This document shows positions 8,132 through 17,574 of a stretch of DNA of 64,000 nucleotides, piece by piece. Both the position numbers and the translations under genes were made by a program. The stretch is taken from the NCBI RefSeq assembly GCF_002995845.1, contig NZ_PVXP01000010.1, forward strand, positions 17,438 through 81,437, given 5' to 3'. Each line of letters starts with the position of its first letter. The first letter of the stretch is position 1. The stretch is from Clostridium luticellarii (lineage in GTDB: Bacteria; Bacillota; Clostridia; Clostridiales; Clostridiaceae). The notes below the pieces were generated by a model, which worked only from the letters and a program-made list of their open reading frames with translations, did no database searches and was not told the DNA's origin.

Positions 8132-8956
8132 TTGAAATACAAGATTGGTGAAGTTTCAAGAATACTTAATATACCTATTGATACGATTCGCTATTTAGAG
8201 AAAAAGAATATTGTAAATCCAAGTAAAGATAGTAATAACTATCGATTTTATGAAGCCTGGGACATTAATTTTTTAACTGAGTATAAAAAGTTTAGAAGTT
8301 TCGATTTTTCAGTTCCTGAAGTTGAAGAAATTCTACACTCGGATAATCTGGAAAACTTTATAGGAAGAATCAGTAAAAGGCAGAAATATTTCGAAGATAA
8401 ATTAAAATATTATACATTCTTAAAGCAAAAAAATCAAAAGTATTTAGATTCTTTAAATAACATCAAAAAAAATCTTTGGAAATGTTCCTTTACCGAATGT
8501 CCCAGCATTTATTATTTTATACATAGATTTAATTATAAATATGCAGGAAAGGAAAAATTTGACGGTCTTTTCGAAACTTGGCTAAACTATTTTCCATTTA
8601 TAGATACAATAGTTGAAATGCAGCTTGACGCAGTCATGAACAGGGATACCAACAATAATTATGAATGGGGATTTTCCATAAAGAAAAAGTATGCGGATGC
8701 ATTTAATATCCCATTAAATAGTGATAAGGTTAACCATGTTAAAAGTACGCAAAGTGTTTATACTGTAATCTGTGCCGGTGAAAAAGGAAGTTTCTCATTA
8801 AAGCTGTTAAATAAAGCTCTTGAATTTATTGAAGATAATGGCTGTGAGCTTGCAGGAAATGTTATAGGCAATCTTCTTGCCCGTGTACATGAACCAAATG
8901 GATACTTCAGGTATATTGAGGTTTGGCTGCCAGTAAAAAAAATTGATAAATTTTAA
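8132..8956 (+). CDS. MerR family regulator with GyrI-like effector domain
   Basis: 274 aa from a TTG start backed by AAGGAGGAG 6 nt upstream. N-terminal MerR winged HTH (KYKIGEVSRILNIPIDTIRYLEKKNIV), a dimerisation coiled coil around residues 80-115 (KRQKYFEDKLKYYTFLKQKN), then about 150 residues resembling the BmrR/GyrI-like effector-binding domain that binds hydrophobic or cationic ligands. It lies 84 nt upstream of, and co-directional with, the enoate-reductase-like gene, which it probably activates in response to a substrate-like ligand. The ligand is unknown. Confidence 0.85.
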   Translation: MKYKIGEVSRILNIPIDTIRYLEKKNIVNPSKDSNNYRFYEAWDINFLTEYKKFRSFDFSVPEVEEILHSDNLENFIGRISKRQKYFEDKLKYYTFLKQKNQKYLDSLNNIKKNLWKCSFTECPSIYYFIHRFNYKYAGKEKFDGLFETWLNYFPFIDTIVEMQLDAVMNRDTNNNYEWGFSIKKKYADAFNIPLNSDKVNHVKSTQSVYTVICAGEKGSFSLKLLNKALEFIEDNGCELAGNVIGNLLARVHEPNGYFRYIEVWLPVKKIDKF

Positions 8957-9039
8957 ACAAACATATTGACTCTGTAGTTCATACAGGGTTTATATTTTAT
9001 ATGTAAACGAAATCTAAAATAAAATATGGAGGGTTTAAT

Positions 9040-10971
9040 ATGTTTAAGAAACTATTCTCACCACAAAAAATCAATGTCTGTGAAATACCAAACAGACTTG
9101 CAGTTACTGCCATGGTTACAAATTACTGCAGCGAGGACGGAACGGCAACAGACAGATACATTGCCTATCATGAAGCAAAAGCAAAAGGCGGCTGGGGATT
9201 GATCATAACAGAAGATTATGCAATTAACAAAAATGCCATGGGATATAAATACATTGCCGGTCTTTGGAATGATGAACAGATTGAAAGTCACAAGAAACTA
9301 ACTGATACTATTCATAAGTATGAGAGTAAAATATTTTGTCAAATATATCATGCAGGAAGACAGAGCTGTAGCGCTGTAAACGGTGGAATGCAGCCAGTTG
9401 CTCCTTCAGCAATACCTTGTCCCTGGCTTAGAGAGCTCCCAAGAGAGATTACGATACCTGAAATAGAACAAATAGTTCAGGATTTCGGTGATTGCGCATT
9501 AAGAGCAAAAAAGGCAGGCTTCGACGGAGTGGAGGTACATGCCGCCCATGGATATCTGCTTGCTGAATTTATGTCAACTTATGCAAATAAAAGAACAGAT
9601 AAATACGGGGGATGTTTGGACAACCGTGTGAGAATTATAAAAGAAGTATATGAAAGCGTACGTTCCAAAGTTGGAAAGGACTTTCCTGTAACAATACGTT
9701 TTTCCGCTTACGAGGGATTTGAGGGCGGCAGAGATATGGCAGAGTCCAGAGTCTTGGCAAAATTATTTGAAAAATGGGGGTTTGATGCCCTGCATGTTTC
9801 AAATGGTGCATATGGTGATCACAATGACGGTGGAATTGTAGCACCAATGTACTATCCACATGCTTTTGGCGTTGATAATGCAGCAGAAATAAAAAAAATA
9901 GTTAACATACCTGTATTTACAGTAAATAGAATCAACGATCCAAGAATGGCGGAAAGTATTTTAGAATTGGACAAAGCTGATTTTATCGGCATGGGAAGAG
10001 GCTCTCTAGCAGATCCGGATCTGCCGAATAAGGCAAGTACAGAAGATTTAACATCAATAAGATATTGTATTGGCTGCCTTCAAGGATGTACTGGATCGTT
10101 ATATGTTGGCGGACCCATCACCTGTTTAGTTAATCCTAGCTTGGGAAAGGAATGGGAATTAGATTATTCAAAAGTAGATGAGCCCAAATCCGTTTTAATT
10201 GTAGGTGGAGGCCCTGGAGGATTGGAGGCAGCAAGAACAGCCGCTATAAAAGGACATAAGGTCAGCCTTTATGAAAAAAGAAGTTTTCTGGGAGGACAAT
10301 TCAGATCTGCAGCTTATCCTCCATGCAAGGGTGAACTAAGTACTTACATTGCATGGATAACAAATGAACTGAACAAGTTAGGTGTTAAAGTATACTTAAA
10401 TTCTGAAGTTACAAATGAACTGGTAGATGAGAAAAATCCTGATGTAATAATAATAGCTACAGGCGGAGCTCCACTTATGCCTCCAATAAAGGGTATAGAT
10501 AAACCGCATGTAATTTCAGCAGAAGATGCGCTTCTTGGTAACACTGCAACTGGAGATAAAATAGTAATAGCCGGCGGCGGTGAAGTAGGTGGAGAAACTG
10601 CTGCTCATTTGGCCATGCAGCAAAAGGATGTTTCGGTTGTGGAAATGTGCCCGAGTTTATTTAGGGAACTGGATGGAGTTAATAAATATAATATAATGAA
10701 AATATTAGATGAATACGGCGTAAAGAAATATACGGAAACTAAGGTTGTTGAAATATTAGATGAGGGTGTTGTTGTTGAAAACAGTCGGGGTAAATTTACA
10801 ATTTCTGCGGATACAGTGGTAATTGGTCTGGGCTATAGACCTAACAATAAACTAGCAGAAGAATTAAAAGAAAGCCATGATAATGTTGTTGTCATAGCTG
10901 GTGCAGTGAAGACAAGCAATGCTCTAGCTGCAACAAGAGAAGGATTTGATGCTGGAATCAGCATTAAATAA
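9040..10971 (+). CDS. Old Yellow Enzyme-type NADH:flavin oxidoreductase / enoate reductase
   Basis: 643 aa, the size of the 2-enoate reductase / 2,4-dienoyl-CoA reductase / FldZ and BaiH-type enzymes. Residues 1-340 form the FMN TIM barrel (DGVEVHAAHGYLLAEFMS with the catalytic region). Cysteines at about 348-367 (YCIGCLQGC ... TCLVNP) bind one 4Fe-4S cluster. Then an FAD-binding Rossmann motif (VLIVGGGPGGLEAARTA) and an NADH-binding one (KIVIAGGGEVGGETAAH). It reduces an activated C=C bond of an unsaturated acid or aldehyde in the cytoplasm as an electron sink. The neighbouring MerR gene probably controls it. The substrate (cinnamate-like, dienoyl-CoA or bile-acid-like) cannot be decided. 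Confidence 0.88.
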   Translation: MFKKLFSPQKINVCEIPNRLAVTAMVTNYCSEDGTATDRYIAYHEAKAKGGWGLIITEDYAINKNAMGYKYIAGLWNDEQIESHKKLTDTIHKYESKIFCQIYHAGRQSCSAVNGGMQPVAPSAIPCPWLRELPREITIPEIEQIVQDFGDCALRAKKAGFDGVEVHAAHGYLLAEFMSTYANKRTDKYGGCLDNRVRIIKEVYESVRSKVGKDFPVTIRFSAYEGFEGGRDMAESRVLAKLFEKWGFDALHVSNGAYGDHNDGGIVAPMYYPHAFGVDNAAEIKKIVNIPVFTVNRINDPRMAESILELDKADFIGMGRGSLADPDLPNKASTEDLTSIRYCIGCLQGCTGSLYVGGPITCLVNPSLGKEWELDYSKVDEPKSVLIVGGGPGGLEAARTAAIKGHKVSLYEKRSFLGGQFRSAAYPPCKGELSTYIAWITNELNKLGVKVYLNSEVTNELVDEKNPDVIIIATGGAPLMPPIKGIDKPHVISAEDALLGNTATGDKIVIAGGGEVGGETAAHLAMQQKDVSVVEMCPSLFRELDGVNKYNIMKILDEYGVKKYTETKVVEILDEGVVVENSRGKFTISADTVVIGLGYRPNNKLAEELKESHDNVVVIAGAVKTSNALAATREGFDAGISIK

Positions 10972-10991
10972 TATAAGAATCTGTAAAATAT

Positions 10992-11040
10992 AGCTTTCTA
11001 TGATGAAATCAGAATATCATAGAAAGCTGTATAATATTTT
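10992..11040. terminator. Bidirectional intrinsic terminator
   Basis: AGCTTTCTATGAT (10992-11004) and ATCATAGAAAGCT (11016-11028) form a perfect 13-bp stem between the convergent flavoenzyme and M24 peptidase genes, with T-rich flanks on both sides (GTATAATATTTTTAT on the plus strand). Confidence 0.8.
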
Positions 11041-12107
11041 TATAATTCTACCAGGTCATGTGTGAAACGAACCATATTTTCATATCCGTCCTCTGTTACA
11101 AGTATCTGATCCTCAATTCTCACACCTCCCCATCCCGGAATATATATTCCAGGCTCTATGGTCCTTACATTTCCCGACATCAGCTCGGTTAGATCCGGCT
11201 CTGAGGAAAATGGTCCTTCATGAACAAAAAGCCCTATACCATGTCCGATATTCGTGTACTGGTATCCCATATATTCTGTCCCTTCCAGGGCTTTTAAAGA
11301 TTCACGATAGATCTCTCTTCCAGTAACTCCAGCTTTCGTTATGGCAAGACAATCTTCCACCATCTTTTTCTCCAAATCATATACCTCTTTCTGCTTATCT
11401 GTTGCTTTCCCCACTATTACCGTTCTTGTCATATCTGACATATAGCCGTGTACCTGACAGCCAAAATCCATCAGCACGAAATCACCATATTCAATAGATT
11501 TTTCCGAGGGAATCCCATGCAGAAGTGAAGTCCTTGCACCGGAAATCAAAATATTGCCATAAGGCATGGTATCGGCACCTTCCATAACCATATATAAAGA
11601 TAATTTTGCCGCCAGTTCCTTTTCGGTTACACCCACTCTTATTTCCGGCAGAAGCTTTTCCAGAGCACGGCAGGATATCTCACATGCCGCTCTTTGATAT
11701 TCAATTTCCTGGGGAGTCTTAACCTGGCGCATTTTTTCAATGACACCTGTCTCAGGAACCAATTCTCCCCTGAAAGCCTCTCTAAACGACTGGTAATCGG
11801 CAAAATTCATTTTATCCGCTTCAAAGGCCAGAGCAGAAAGCTTGTTCTCTTTCATCAATTCACCAATTTTACATCCTATCGGCTTCCTTTTTTCCCTCCA
11901 ATTTACCACTTTATATTGCGGGCATTCTAAGGCCGCCTGCTCAGTATACCTGGGATCTGTAAGAAAGTAGTAGTTTGATCTTGTTATAAGAAGATAACTG
12001 TCATCTCCTGTATAACCACTGATGTAACGTACATTTTCCTTTTTGGCTACGAAAAATCCGTCTAAATGTTCATTTTCCATATAAGATAATAACTTCTCTT
12101 CATTCAT
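11040..12107 (-). CDS. M24 family Xaa-Pro aminopeptidase (PepP/PepQ-like), copy 1
   Basis: 355 aa. Creatinase-like N-terminal domain, then a pita-bread metallopeptidase domain with the metal ligands visible as MDFGCQVHGYMSDMTRT (two Asp), GHGIGLFVHEGP (His), and TIEPGIYIPGWGGVRIEDQI (two Glu). It cleaves N-terminal residues before proline from imported peptides, in the cytoplasm with a two-metal centre. The start has AAGGAGG. It lies downstream of a POT peptide transporter in the same direction, 111 nt away, an obvious functional pair. A similar pair follows upstream (14.0-16.6 kb). Confidence 0.9.
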   Translation of the reverse strand: MNEEKLLSYMENEHLDGFFVAKKENVRYISGYTGDDSYLLITRSNYYFLTDPRYTEQAALECPQYKVVNWREKRKPIGCKIGELMKENKLSALAFEADKMNFADYQSFREAFRGELVPETGVIEKMRQVKTPQEIEYQRAACEISCRALEKLLPEIRVGVTEKELAAKLSLYMVMEGADTMPYGNILISGARTSLLHGIPSEKSIEYGDFVLMDFGCQVHGYMSDMTRTVIVGKATDKQKEVYDLEKKMVEDCLAITKAGVTGREIYRESLKALEGTEYMGYQYTNIGHGIGLFVHEGPFSSEPDLTELMSGNVRTIEPGIYIPGWGGVRIEDQILVTEDGYENMVRFTHDLVEL

Positions 12108-12218
12108 TTATAAGTTCCTCCTTATTTATTTTCTATACAAGCTTTCAGTTCTAAAGGCAGGAAAACACTTTATCAATTATTTCAATGCTGCCTGAAATAT
12201 CCCTTATCAAAATAAAAT

Positions 12219-13700
12219 TTATTCCATCATTTTGTTTAGCTTCTTATTAAATATCCAAAGTATCAATCCTATCAAAAAAGTAACTCCTCCAATTTCAAGA
12301 AAATAAATGCTTTCACTTCCTTCTTTATAGAAATTTACAGCAAGGGCACTTAAGCCAGAGCCTGTGGACAAACCCAACTGCCATACTGTCATCATCTGAG
12401 CAGTAAAAGCAACTGGTGCAACTTTCGAAGCTGTCGACATTCCTACAGGTGAAGTCATTGCCTCCCCCCATATCATTAGAGCATAGAAAATCATCAGCCA
12501 CATCGGATTTACTTTTACATTGGCAGGATACAGCACAAATGGCATGATCATAAATAGAGTAGCAAGTCCATAAAAAACAGTTCCTATCCCAAATTTCAGC
12601 GGTGTGTTGGGCTGTTTTTCTTTCATTTTAGTCCAAAGGCTGGCGGCCAGCGTTCCAAAAATTATTGCATAAACAGCCGGTACTGTCTGAAAAGCGGCAG
12701 GTGTCAGCTTAAAGCCGAAAAAATTCATATTTACACGTTCTGCTGCATATATCGCCAGTATGGTTGTAGACTGGTTCCAAATCATCATATTAAAACAATT
12801 CGCAGCAAATATGAAAATAAAGGGAATAATTCTCACCGCTTCTTCTTTGCTTGTCTTTTTACTGTTGTAGATGTAAACGATATATATAATGGGAATAAAA
12901 ATACTTACAACACTGACTACATTACAAAAAGCAGTTGGAGTAACGATACCTGTTACAAAAAGTACTACAACAACCAATACAAACACAAGTAAAGATGCTG
13001 TAATTCCAAAAAGCATTTTATTTCTCTTTTCATCAGAAAACGGATCATCCGGTTCAATCCCTGCATCTCCAAATACTTTGTTTTGACTTGCCACATAAAT
13101 TATCCATCCAATAAACTGAATAACAGCTGCAAACAAAAATCCCATATGATAATTCAAAACCTGTGCTATTGTCCCGGTTATTACAGGAGCTACTGCACCT
13201 ACGTTATTCATGACATACATAATGCTGAATCCGCTGTCCCGACGTCCATCATCTTTAGCATAAAGCTTTCCTGCCAAAGCATAAAGGCTGTTTCCTCTGC
13301 ACACGGCTGCAGCAAGCAGCATAATCTGACTTGCCAGATAAAGTGCCGGGCCGCCTCCGGGAACTGCCAAAAGGAAATAACCAGCTGTTGCAACTGCATA
13401 TCCTATTGTGATGGCCTTTCTTACGCCCAGAAAACGATCAGCCACATATCCGCCTATAATTCCTGCTATACCAGCAAAAGCAGTATAAACGTTTACGAAC
13501 TGAGCAGCATTAGCATGTGAAAATCCCAGCCCTCCTTCTGACACAGATGTATACAGATAATAAATCAAAATGGCAGTCATTCCATAGTTGGCAAAAGCTT
13601 GAGCTAGAGCCATAGTTGACGTTATCTGCATTCCTTTTGGGTGCCCTATAAACCTCTTGTCTTCTTTGAAATCAATACGCATTGCTTCTTTTTTCCCCAT
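12219..13700 (-). CDS. POT (PTR2) family proton:oligopeptide symporter, copy 1
   Basis: 493 aa with about 14 hydrophobic segments. The POT signature region is present near the N-terminus (FVNVYTAFAGIAGIIGGYVADRFLG with RK following). It imports di- and tripeptides with protons across the cytoplasmic membrane. AAGGGGAAAT precedes the ATG. It shares long identical stretches with the second POT gene (for example STTILAIYAAERVNMNFFGF), so the two are recent paralogues. A 14-bp palindrome 81 bp upstream of the start also occurs before copy 2. Confidence 0.92.
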   Translation of the reverse strand: MGKKEAMRIDFKEDKRFIGHPKGMQITSTMALAQAFANYGMTAILIYYLYTSVSEGGLGFSHANAAQFVNVYTAFAGIAGIIGGYVADRFLGVRKAITIGYAVATAGYFLLAVPGGGPALYLASQIMLLAAAVCRGNSLYALAGKLYAKDDGRRDSGFSIMYVMNNVGAVAPVITGTIAQVLNYHMGFLFAAVIQFIGWIIYVASQNKVFGDAGIEPDDPFSDEKRNKMLFGITASLLVFVLVVVVLFVTGIVTPTAFCNVVSVVSIFIPIIYIVYIYNSKKTSKEEAVRIIPFIFIFAANCFNMMIWNQSTTILAIYAAERVNMNFFGFKLTPAAFQTVPAVYAIIFGTLAASLWTKMKEKQPNTPLKFGIGTVFYGLATLFMIMPFVLYPANVKVNPMWLMIFYALMIWGEAMTSPVGMSTASKVAPVAFTAQMMTVWQLGLSTGSGLSALAVNFYKEGSESIYFLEIGGVTFLIGLILWIFNKKLNKMME

Positions 13701-13780
13701 ATTTCCCCTTCTTTCATTGTTTTGATTTCACCTAATCAATTCAAGGCAGCTTTTACAATTTTCAAAACAAAATCATCTAT

Positions 13781-13799
13781 TTCATATATATGAATTATC
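13781..13799. promoter_or_regulatory. Palindromic element shared by both POT promoters, site 1
   Basis: TTCATATATATGAATTATC. The first 14 bases are a perfect palindrome. The same arrangement (TTCATA, two bases, TATGAATTATC) is at 16709-16727 before the second POT gene. Looser TTTCAT-type half sites follow at about 13843-13905. It is the likely operator of the neighbouring XRE-cupin regulator. Confidence 0.6.
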
Positions 13800-13935
13800 A
13801 ATTTAAAAATAGCACAATTTCCAGATTTTTTCAACAACTATTTCATGTAAAAATATTTTTTCATATATAATATAAATTTAGCTCATAATATTTCATATAA
13901 ATGAATATGGAAAAATGGTATACAAACAAATTAAA

Positions 13936-13978
13936 AAGCTGCCTTTTACAGATATAAGCCATTTGTAGAAGACAGCTT
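13936..13978 (-). terminator. Intrinsic terminator after M24 copy 2
   Basis: On the minus strand AAGCTGTCTTCTACA (13978-13964) pairs with TGTAAAAGGCAGCTT (13950-13936), 15 bp with two mismatched pairs, followed by TTTAATTTG. It lies 22 nt beyond the stop of the second peptidase and separates the two transporter-peptidase modules. Confidence 0.75.
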
Positions 13979-13999
13979 CCTCTGCTGCAAAATACTTTA

Positions 14000-15088
14000 T
14001 TAGTTATTTTCAGGAACTACGGTTAAATCTTTCGTATAGTGATTCAATACCTCACATCCATCCTCTGTAATCAGTACGAGATCTTCTATTCTGACCCCAA
14101 GTGCCTCGTCGTCCAGGTAAACACCCGGTTCAATAGAGAATACCTGCCCTGGCTTAATAATTTCCTCATTTACGGAAGATACATCTCCAAATTCGTGATC
14201 CTCAATACCAATTGTATGTCCTGTTCTGCACACAAAATAATCACCATAGCCTTTTTCAGTAATATAATCCCTGCAAGCATGGTCAACATCACACATCCTG
14301 TTGCCTGGTTTTGCAGCTGCGATTCCCCTGGCCTGTGCTTCTTTTACAATTTCATAAATCTCCCTGCCGCGTTCAGAAACCTCTCCAATAAATACGGTTC
14401 TAGTCATATCCGAGCAATAATCGTTCAGAACACCACCGATATCTATTATAACACTGTCACCCCTTTTTCCCTTTGTGTTATCGGTAGCATGGTGTGGGTC
14501 TCCATTTGATTTTCCATATCCGATAATGGGATCAAATGAAACTCCGGAATGCCCACTATCCAAATACATCTTACGAACGATATCATTCATCTCTTTTTCC
14601 GTATAACCTTTCACCACCAGCGGCACCAATTGTTCCATAATTTTGTCATTTGCCAGTCCCGCTTCCCACATAAGTTTCTGTTCCTTTGCATCCTTAATCA
14701 GCCTGACATGATCAACAATAATAGATCCATTAAGATATTTACTTCCTGACCCCAGCTCCTGGAGTCTTAAAAGAAATCTTGCCTGCCAGAACTTATCCAC
14801 ACCAATTGGTTTATCTTTTTCCACAAACTTACTGAGGATTTCTACGCTGTCCTCTACATCATCATAATAAACAATCTCCACCCCCAGGTCATCCTTCTGC
14901 GGAAACAGCCTGTTGAGAAACAATTTATTTTTTCCATTGACGTTCAGGTAAAGCGCCTGCATTCTTTCCCCGGAACGGATCCATTTTCCGGTCAGATAAA
15001 AAATAGCCGGTGAGTCAGAGATAATCATCTGAGTTATTCCTTCCTCTTTCATCTTTGCTAAAATCCTATCAACTCTTGATTGAATCAT
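14000..15088 (-). CDS. M24 family Xaa-Pro aminopeptidase, copy 2
   Basis: 362 aa, paralogous in fold and context to the peptidase at 11-12.1 kb but clearly divergent. Metal-ligand motifs: IIDIGGVLNDYCSDMTRT, GHTIGIEDHEFGD in the usual GHGIG-His region (Gly replaced by Thr at the third position), and SIEPGVYLDDEALGVRIEDL. AGAGGAGGAAAAAT precedes the ATG. It is 43 nt downstream of POT copy 2, so the two form an operon that imports proline-containing peptides and removes their N-terminal residue. Confidence 0.88.
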   Translation of the reverse strand: MIQSRVDRILAKMKEEGITQMIISDSPAIFYLTGKWIRSGERMQALYLNVNGKNKLFLNRLFPQKDDLGVEIVYYDDVEDSVEILSKFVEKDKPIGVDKFWQARFLLRLQELGSGSKYLNGSIIVDHVRLIKDAKEQKLMWEAGLANDKIMEQLVPLVVKGYTEKEMNDIVRKMYLDSGHSGVSFDPIIGYGKSNGDPHHATDNTKGKRGDSVIIDIGGVLNDYCSDMTRTVFIGEVSERGREIYEIVKEAQARGIAAAKPGNRMCDVDHACRDYITEKGYGDYFVCRTGHTIGIEDHEFGDVSSVNEEIIKPGQVFSIEPGVYLDDEALGVRIEDLVLITEDGCEVLNHYTKDLTVVPENN

Positions 15089-15131
15089 ATTTTTCCTCCT
15101 CTTTATATTTAATTTAGTTTTTGCATAATAC

Positions 15132-16625
15132 CTATTCCATCATATTAGATAGCTTTTTATTAAATATCCATATGACCAGCCCAACTAGAAGAGTCACAGC
15201 ACCAATAATCAAGAAATACGGTGTTTCAGAACCTTCATGATAAAAATTCACTACCAGTGCACTCAATCCGGCACCTGTTGATTTACTCAATTCCCATATA
15301 GTAACCATCTGTGCGCTAAACGCCAGAGGTGCCACTTTTGTAGAAGCCGACATACCAACCGGATTGGTCAAGGCCTCTCCCCAGATGACGATAAAGTAAA
15401 ATCCCATCAGCCACAAAGGACTCACTTTGACATCCGCTGTATAAAGAACAAAGGGCAGAATCATAAAAAGAGGACCAAGTGCCCACAAAACAGTTCCTAT
15501 GCCTGCTTTGAGCGCTGTATTGGGCTGCTTTGTCCCCATTTTGGTCCAAAGCATGTTGGCCAGTGTTCCAAAAATTATTGCATAAACAGCAGGCACTGTC
15601 TGGAAAGCAGCAGGTGTAAGCGTAAATCCGAAAAAATTCATATTTACACGTTCTGCCGCATATATTGCCAGGATAGTTGTAGACTGGTTCCAGACCATCA
15701 AGTTAAAACAGTTTCCAATAAAAATGAAAAGAAAAGGTATCAAGCGTTTTGCTTCAGCACGGGTTGTCTTCTTGCTCTTGTATATATAACCCAGATAAAC
15801 AAGTGGAAGGAAAATACTGATAACACTAACTGCATTACAGAATGCAGCCGGTGAAACAGCTCCAGTTCCCAGCAGGGCCACAATCACCGCCACTACAATA
15901 AGCATGAGAATGATCAATTTAAAAAGCATTTTCTGAACGCCATTTTCTTCCTTCGGAGGGTCATCCGGAGCAATGCCCGCATTTCCGAACAAGGCATTCT
16001 GAGTCAGCACATAGACCACCCATCCAGCACCCTGTACAGCTGCTGCCACCAGAAATCCCACATTGTAATTTAGAACCAATGCAACTGTTCCTGTGATAAC
16101 TGGAGCAACAGCTCCAACGTTATTTACCACATACATGATCGTAAAACCCGCATCCCGTCTTGTATCATCCTTGGAATAAAGCTTCCCGGCCAGAGCATAC
16201 AGACTGGTGCCCATGCAGGCACTTGATACCAGCAAAAGCAGCTGGCTGGCAAAATAAAAACCTGCTCCCCCCATCGGAACTGCCAGAAGCAAATACCCTA
16301 CGGTTCTCACCGCATATCCAATAGAGATGGCTTTACGCACACCAAGAAGACGATCTGCCATATAGGCCCCGACCACGCCGCACATGAAAGTCAGCGAATT
16401 ATATACGTTTACAAACTGAGCCGCTTCTGTCTTTGAAAATCCAAGTCCTCCCGTAGTCGCCGCCTCATAAAGATAGTATATCAGAATTGCAGTCATTCCA
16501 TAGTTTCCAAATGCCTGCGCAAGTGCCATAAAAGATGTAGTCAGCATCCCCTTGGGCTGCCCTAGAAATCTTTTGTCGTTTTTGAAATCAAGATGTTTAA
16601 TATTTTTACTGTTTACCCCTAACAT
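15132..16625 (-). CDS. POT (PTR2) family proton:oligopeptide symporter, copy 2
   Basis: 497 aa from the ATG at 16625, which has TAGGAGG 6 nt upstream; the frame is open 14 codons further but without a ribosome site or family resemblance. It has the same layout as copy 1: FVNVYNSLTFMCGVVGAYMADRLLG near the N-terminus and about 14 membrane segments. Paired with the M24 peptidase downstream and divergent from the XRE-cupin regulator, whose likely operator sits between them. Confidence 0.92.
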   Translation of the reverse strand: MLGVNSKNIKHLDFKNDKRFLGQPKGMLTTSFMALAQAFGNYGMTAILIYYLYEAATTGGLGFSKTEAAQFVNVYNSLTFMCGVVGAYMADRLLGVRKAISIGYAVRTVGYLLLAVPMGGAGFYFASQLLLLVSSACMGTSLYALAGKLYSKDDTRRDAGFTIMYVVNNVGAVAPVITGTVALVLNYNVGFLVAAAVQGAGWVVYVLTQNALFGNAGIAPDDPPKEENGVQKMLFKLIILMLIVVAVIVALLGTGAVSPAAFCNAVSVISIFLPLVYLGYIYKSKKTTRAEAKRLIPFLFIFIGNCFNLMVWNQSTTILAIYAAERVNMNFFGFTLTPAAFQTVPAVYAIIFGTLANMLWTKMGTKQPNTALKAGIGTVLWALGPLFMILPFVLYTADVKVSPLWLMGFYFIVIWGEALTNPVGMSASTKVAPLAFSAQMVTIWELSKSTGAGLSALVVNFYHEGSETPYFLIIGAVTLLVGLVIWIFNKKLSNMME

Positions 16626-16708
16626 ATGTTTCCTCCTACCATATTTTTCCCTCAAGTGGTATTTCAAAAATAAAAATACAGTTCTTTTTTCAATTTCATG
16701 AAATATTG

Positions 16709-16727
16709 TTCATAATTATGAATTATC
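16709..16727. promoter_or_regulatory. Palindromic element shared by both POT promoters, site 2
   Basis: TTCATAATTATGAATTATC, with a perfect 14-bp palindrome, matching site 1 at 17 of 19 positions. A second small palindrome (TTTCATGAAA, 16694-16703) lies next to it. It is in the gap between POT copy 2 and the divergent XRE-cupin gene. Confidence 0.6.
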
Positions 16728-16863
16728 TGTGATAATAAATCTACTTTAGATAAAAGTCAATAGTTTCTTTATAAAAAATATCTGTAAAAAAAAATGTTTA
16801 TATGATACTATAGAGAATATGGAGTAGTTTTTTGACAAAATAATCGGCATTTATGCTGGTCAT

Positions 16864-16880
16864 GGCGTTTTCAAAACGCC
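16864..16880. promoter_or_regulatory. Palindrome in leader of XRE-cupin gene
   Basis: GGCGTTTTCAAAACGCC: two 8-bp arms around a single C, 34 bp before the GTG start. It is GC-richer than its surroundings. Either an operator for autoregulation or a small hairpin in the mRNA leader. Confidence 0.4.
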
Positions 16881-16913
16881 TAGATTCTTTTCTTAAAGTG
16901 GGAGGAGTATGAG

Positions 16914-17459
16914 GTGAACACAATTAACCTTGACAAGATTGGCACGAAAATCAGCAAAATCAGAAAAGAAAAAGGATTGACGCTGCGGGATTTATCAGAA
17001 TACACAGGATTTTCGGTAGGCTTTCTCAGTAATCTTGAAACCGGGAAAAGCAGTCCCACAGTCAATGACCTGCAATGGGTTGCGGAAATTCTGGGGACTG
17101 ACATCATTACCATCTTGACAGACGAAAAATCCCCCAAGATGATAATCCGCAAAAATGAACGAATTCCGACAATCTACCCTGACCAAAATATGACAGATGA
17201 ACTAATAGATTTCGGATATGATCGTCAAATATATAGGATCATTACAATAGAACCCGGTAAGGCAGAAAAAGGGCGTCTTGCACGACATATTTTTTCTGAA
17301 GTCTGTATCGTCATTGAAGGTACGCTGACGATTGAATTTGAAGATCAATCATATGACCTGGAAAAAGGTGATTCCGTCTACATCGAAAGGCGAAAACTGC
17401 ACCGAATTTTCAACCGTTTTGACAAGCCGGCCATCAGTTACTGGGTATTCCATAAATAA
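16914..17459 (+). CDS. XRE family regulator with C-terminal cupin domain
   Basis: 181 aa, GTG start after GGAGG with 8-nt spacing. Residues 8-62 are a Cro/CI-type HTH (GTKISKIRKEKGLTLRDLSE then YTGFSVGFLSNLETGKSSPT); residues about 110-181 form a cupin barrel (RHIFSEVCIVIEGTLTIEFE, GDSVYIERRKLHRIFN). This architecture regulates amino-acid, polyamine or peptide metabolism genes, the cupin binding the small effector. Divergent from POT copy 2, it is the natural regulator of both transporter-peptidase modules; the shared palindrome supports this but does not prove it. Confidence 0.88.
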   Translation: MNTINLDKIGTKISKIRKEKGLTLRDLSEYTGFSVGFLSNLETGKSSPTVNDLQWVAEILGTDIITILTDEKSPKMIIRKNERIPTIYPDQNMTDELIDFGYDRQIYRIITIEPGKAEKGRLARHIFSEVCIVIEGTLTIEFEDQSYDLEKGDSVYIERRKLHRIFNRFDKPAISYWVFHK

Positions 17460-17574
17460 CTCCCTGGATCCCAATATCAGCTTGTTTTATCCTCGCCTGT
17501 CATCTTGAACAGTGTAGGAAAAAAGGCCATATTTATTTCTGCAAAACAGAGACATAAAATTTTCACTATTTCAC

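Noticed and set aside
13083..13520. 145-codon plus-strand open frame
   Set aside because: It is antisense to the POT transporter, has no ribosome site and its low-complexity Ser/Cys/Ile composition is that of a reversed membrane-protein gene.
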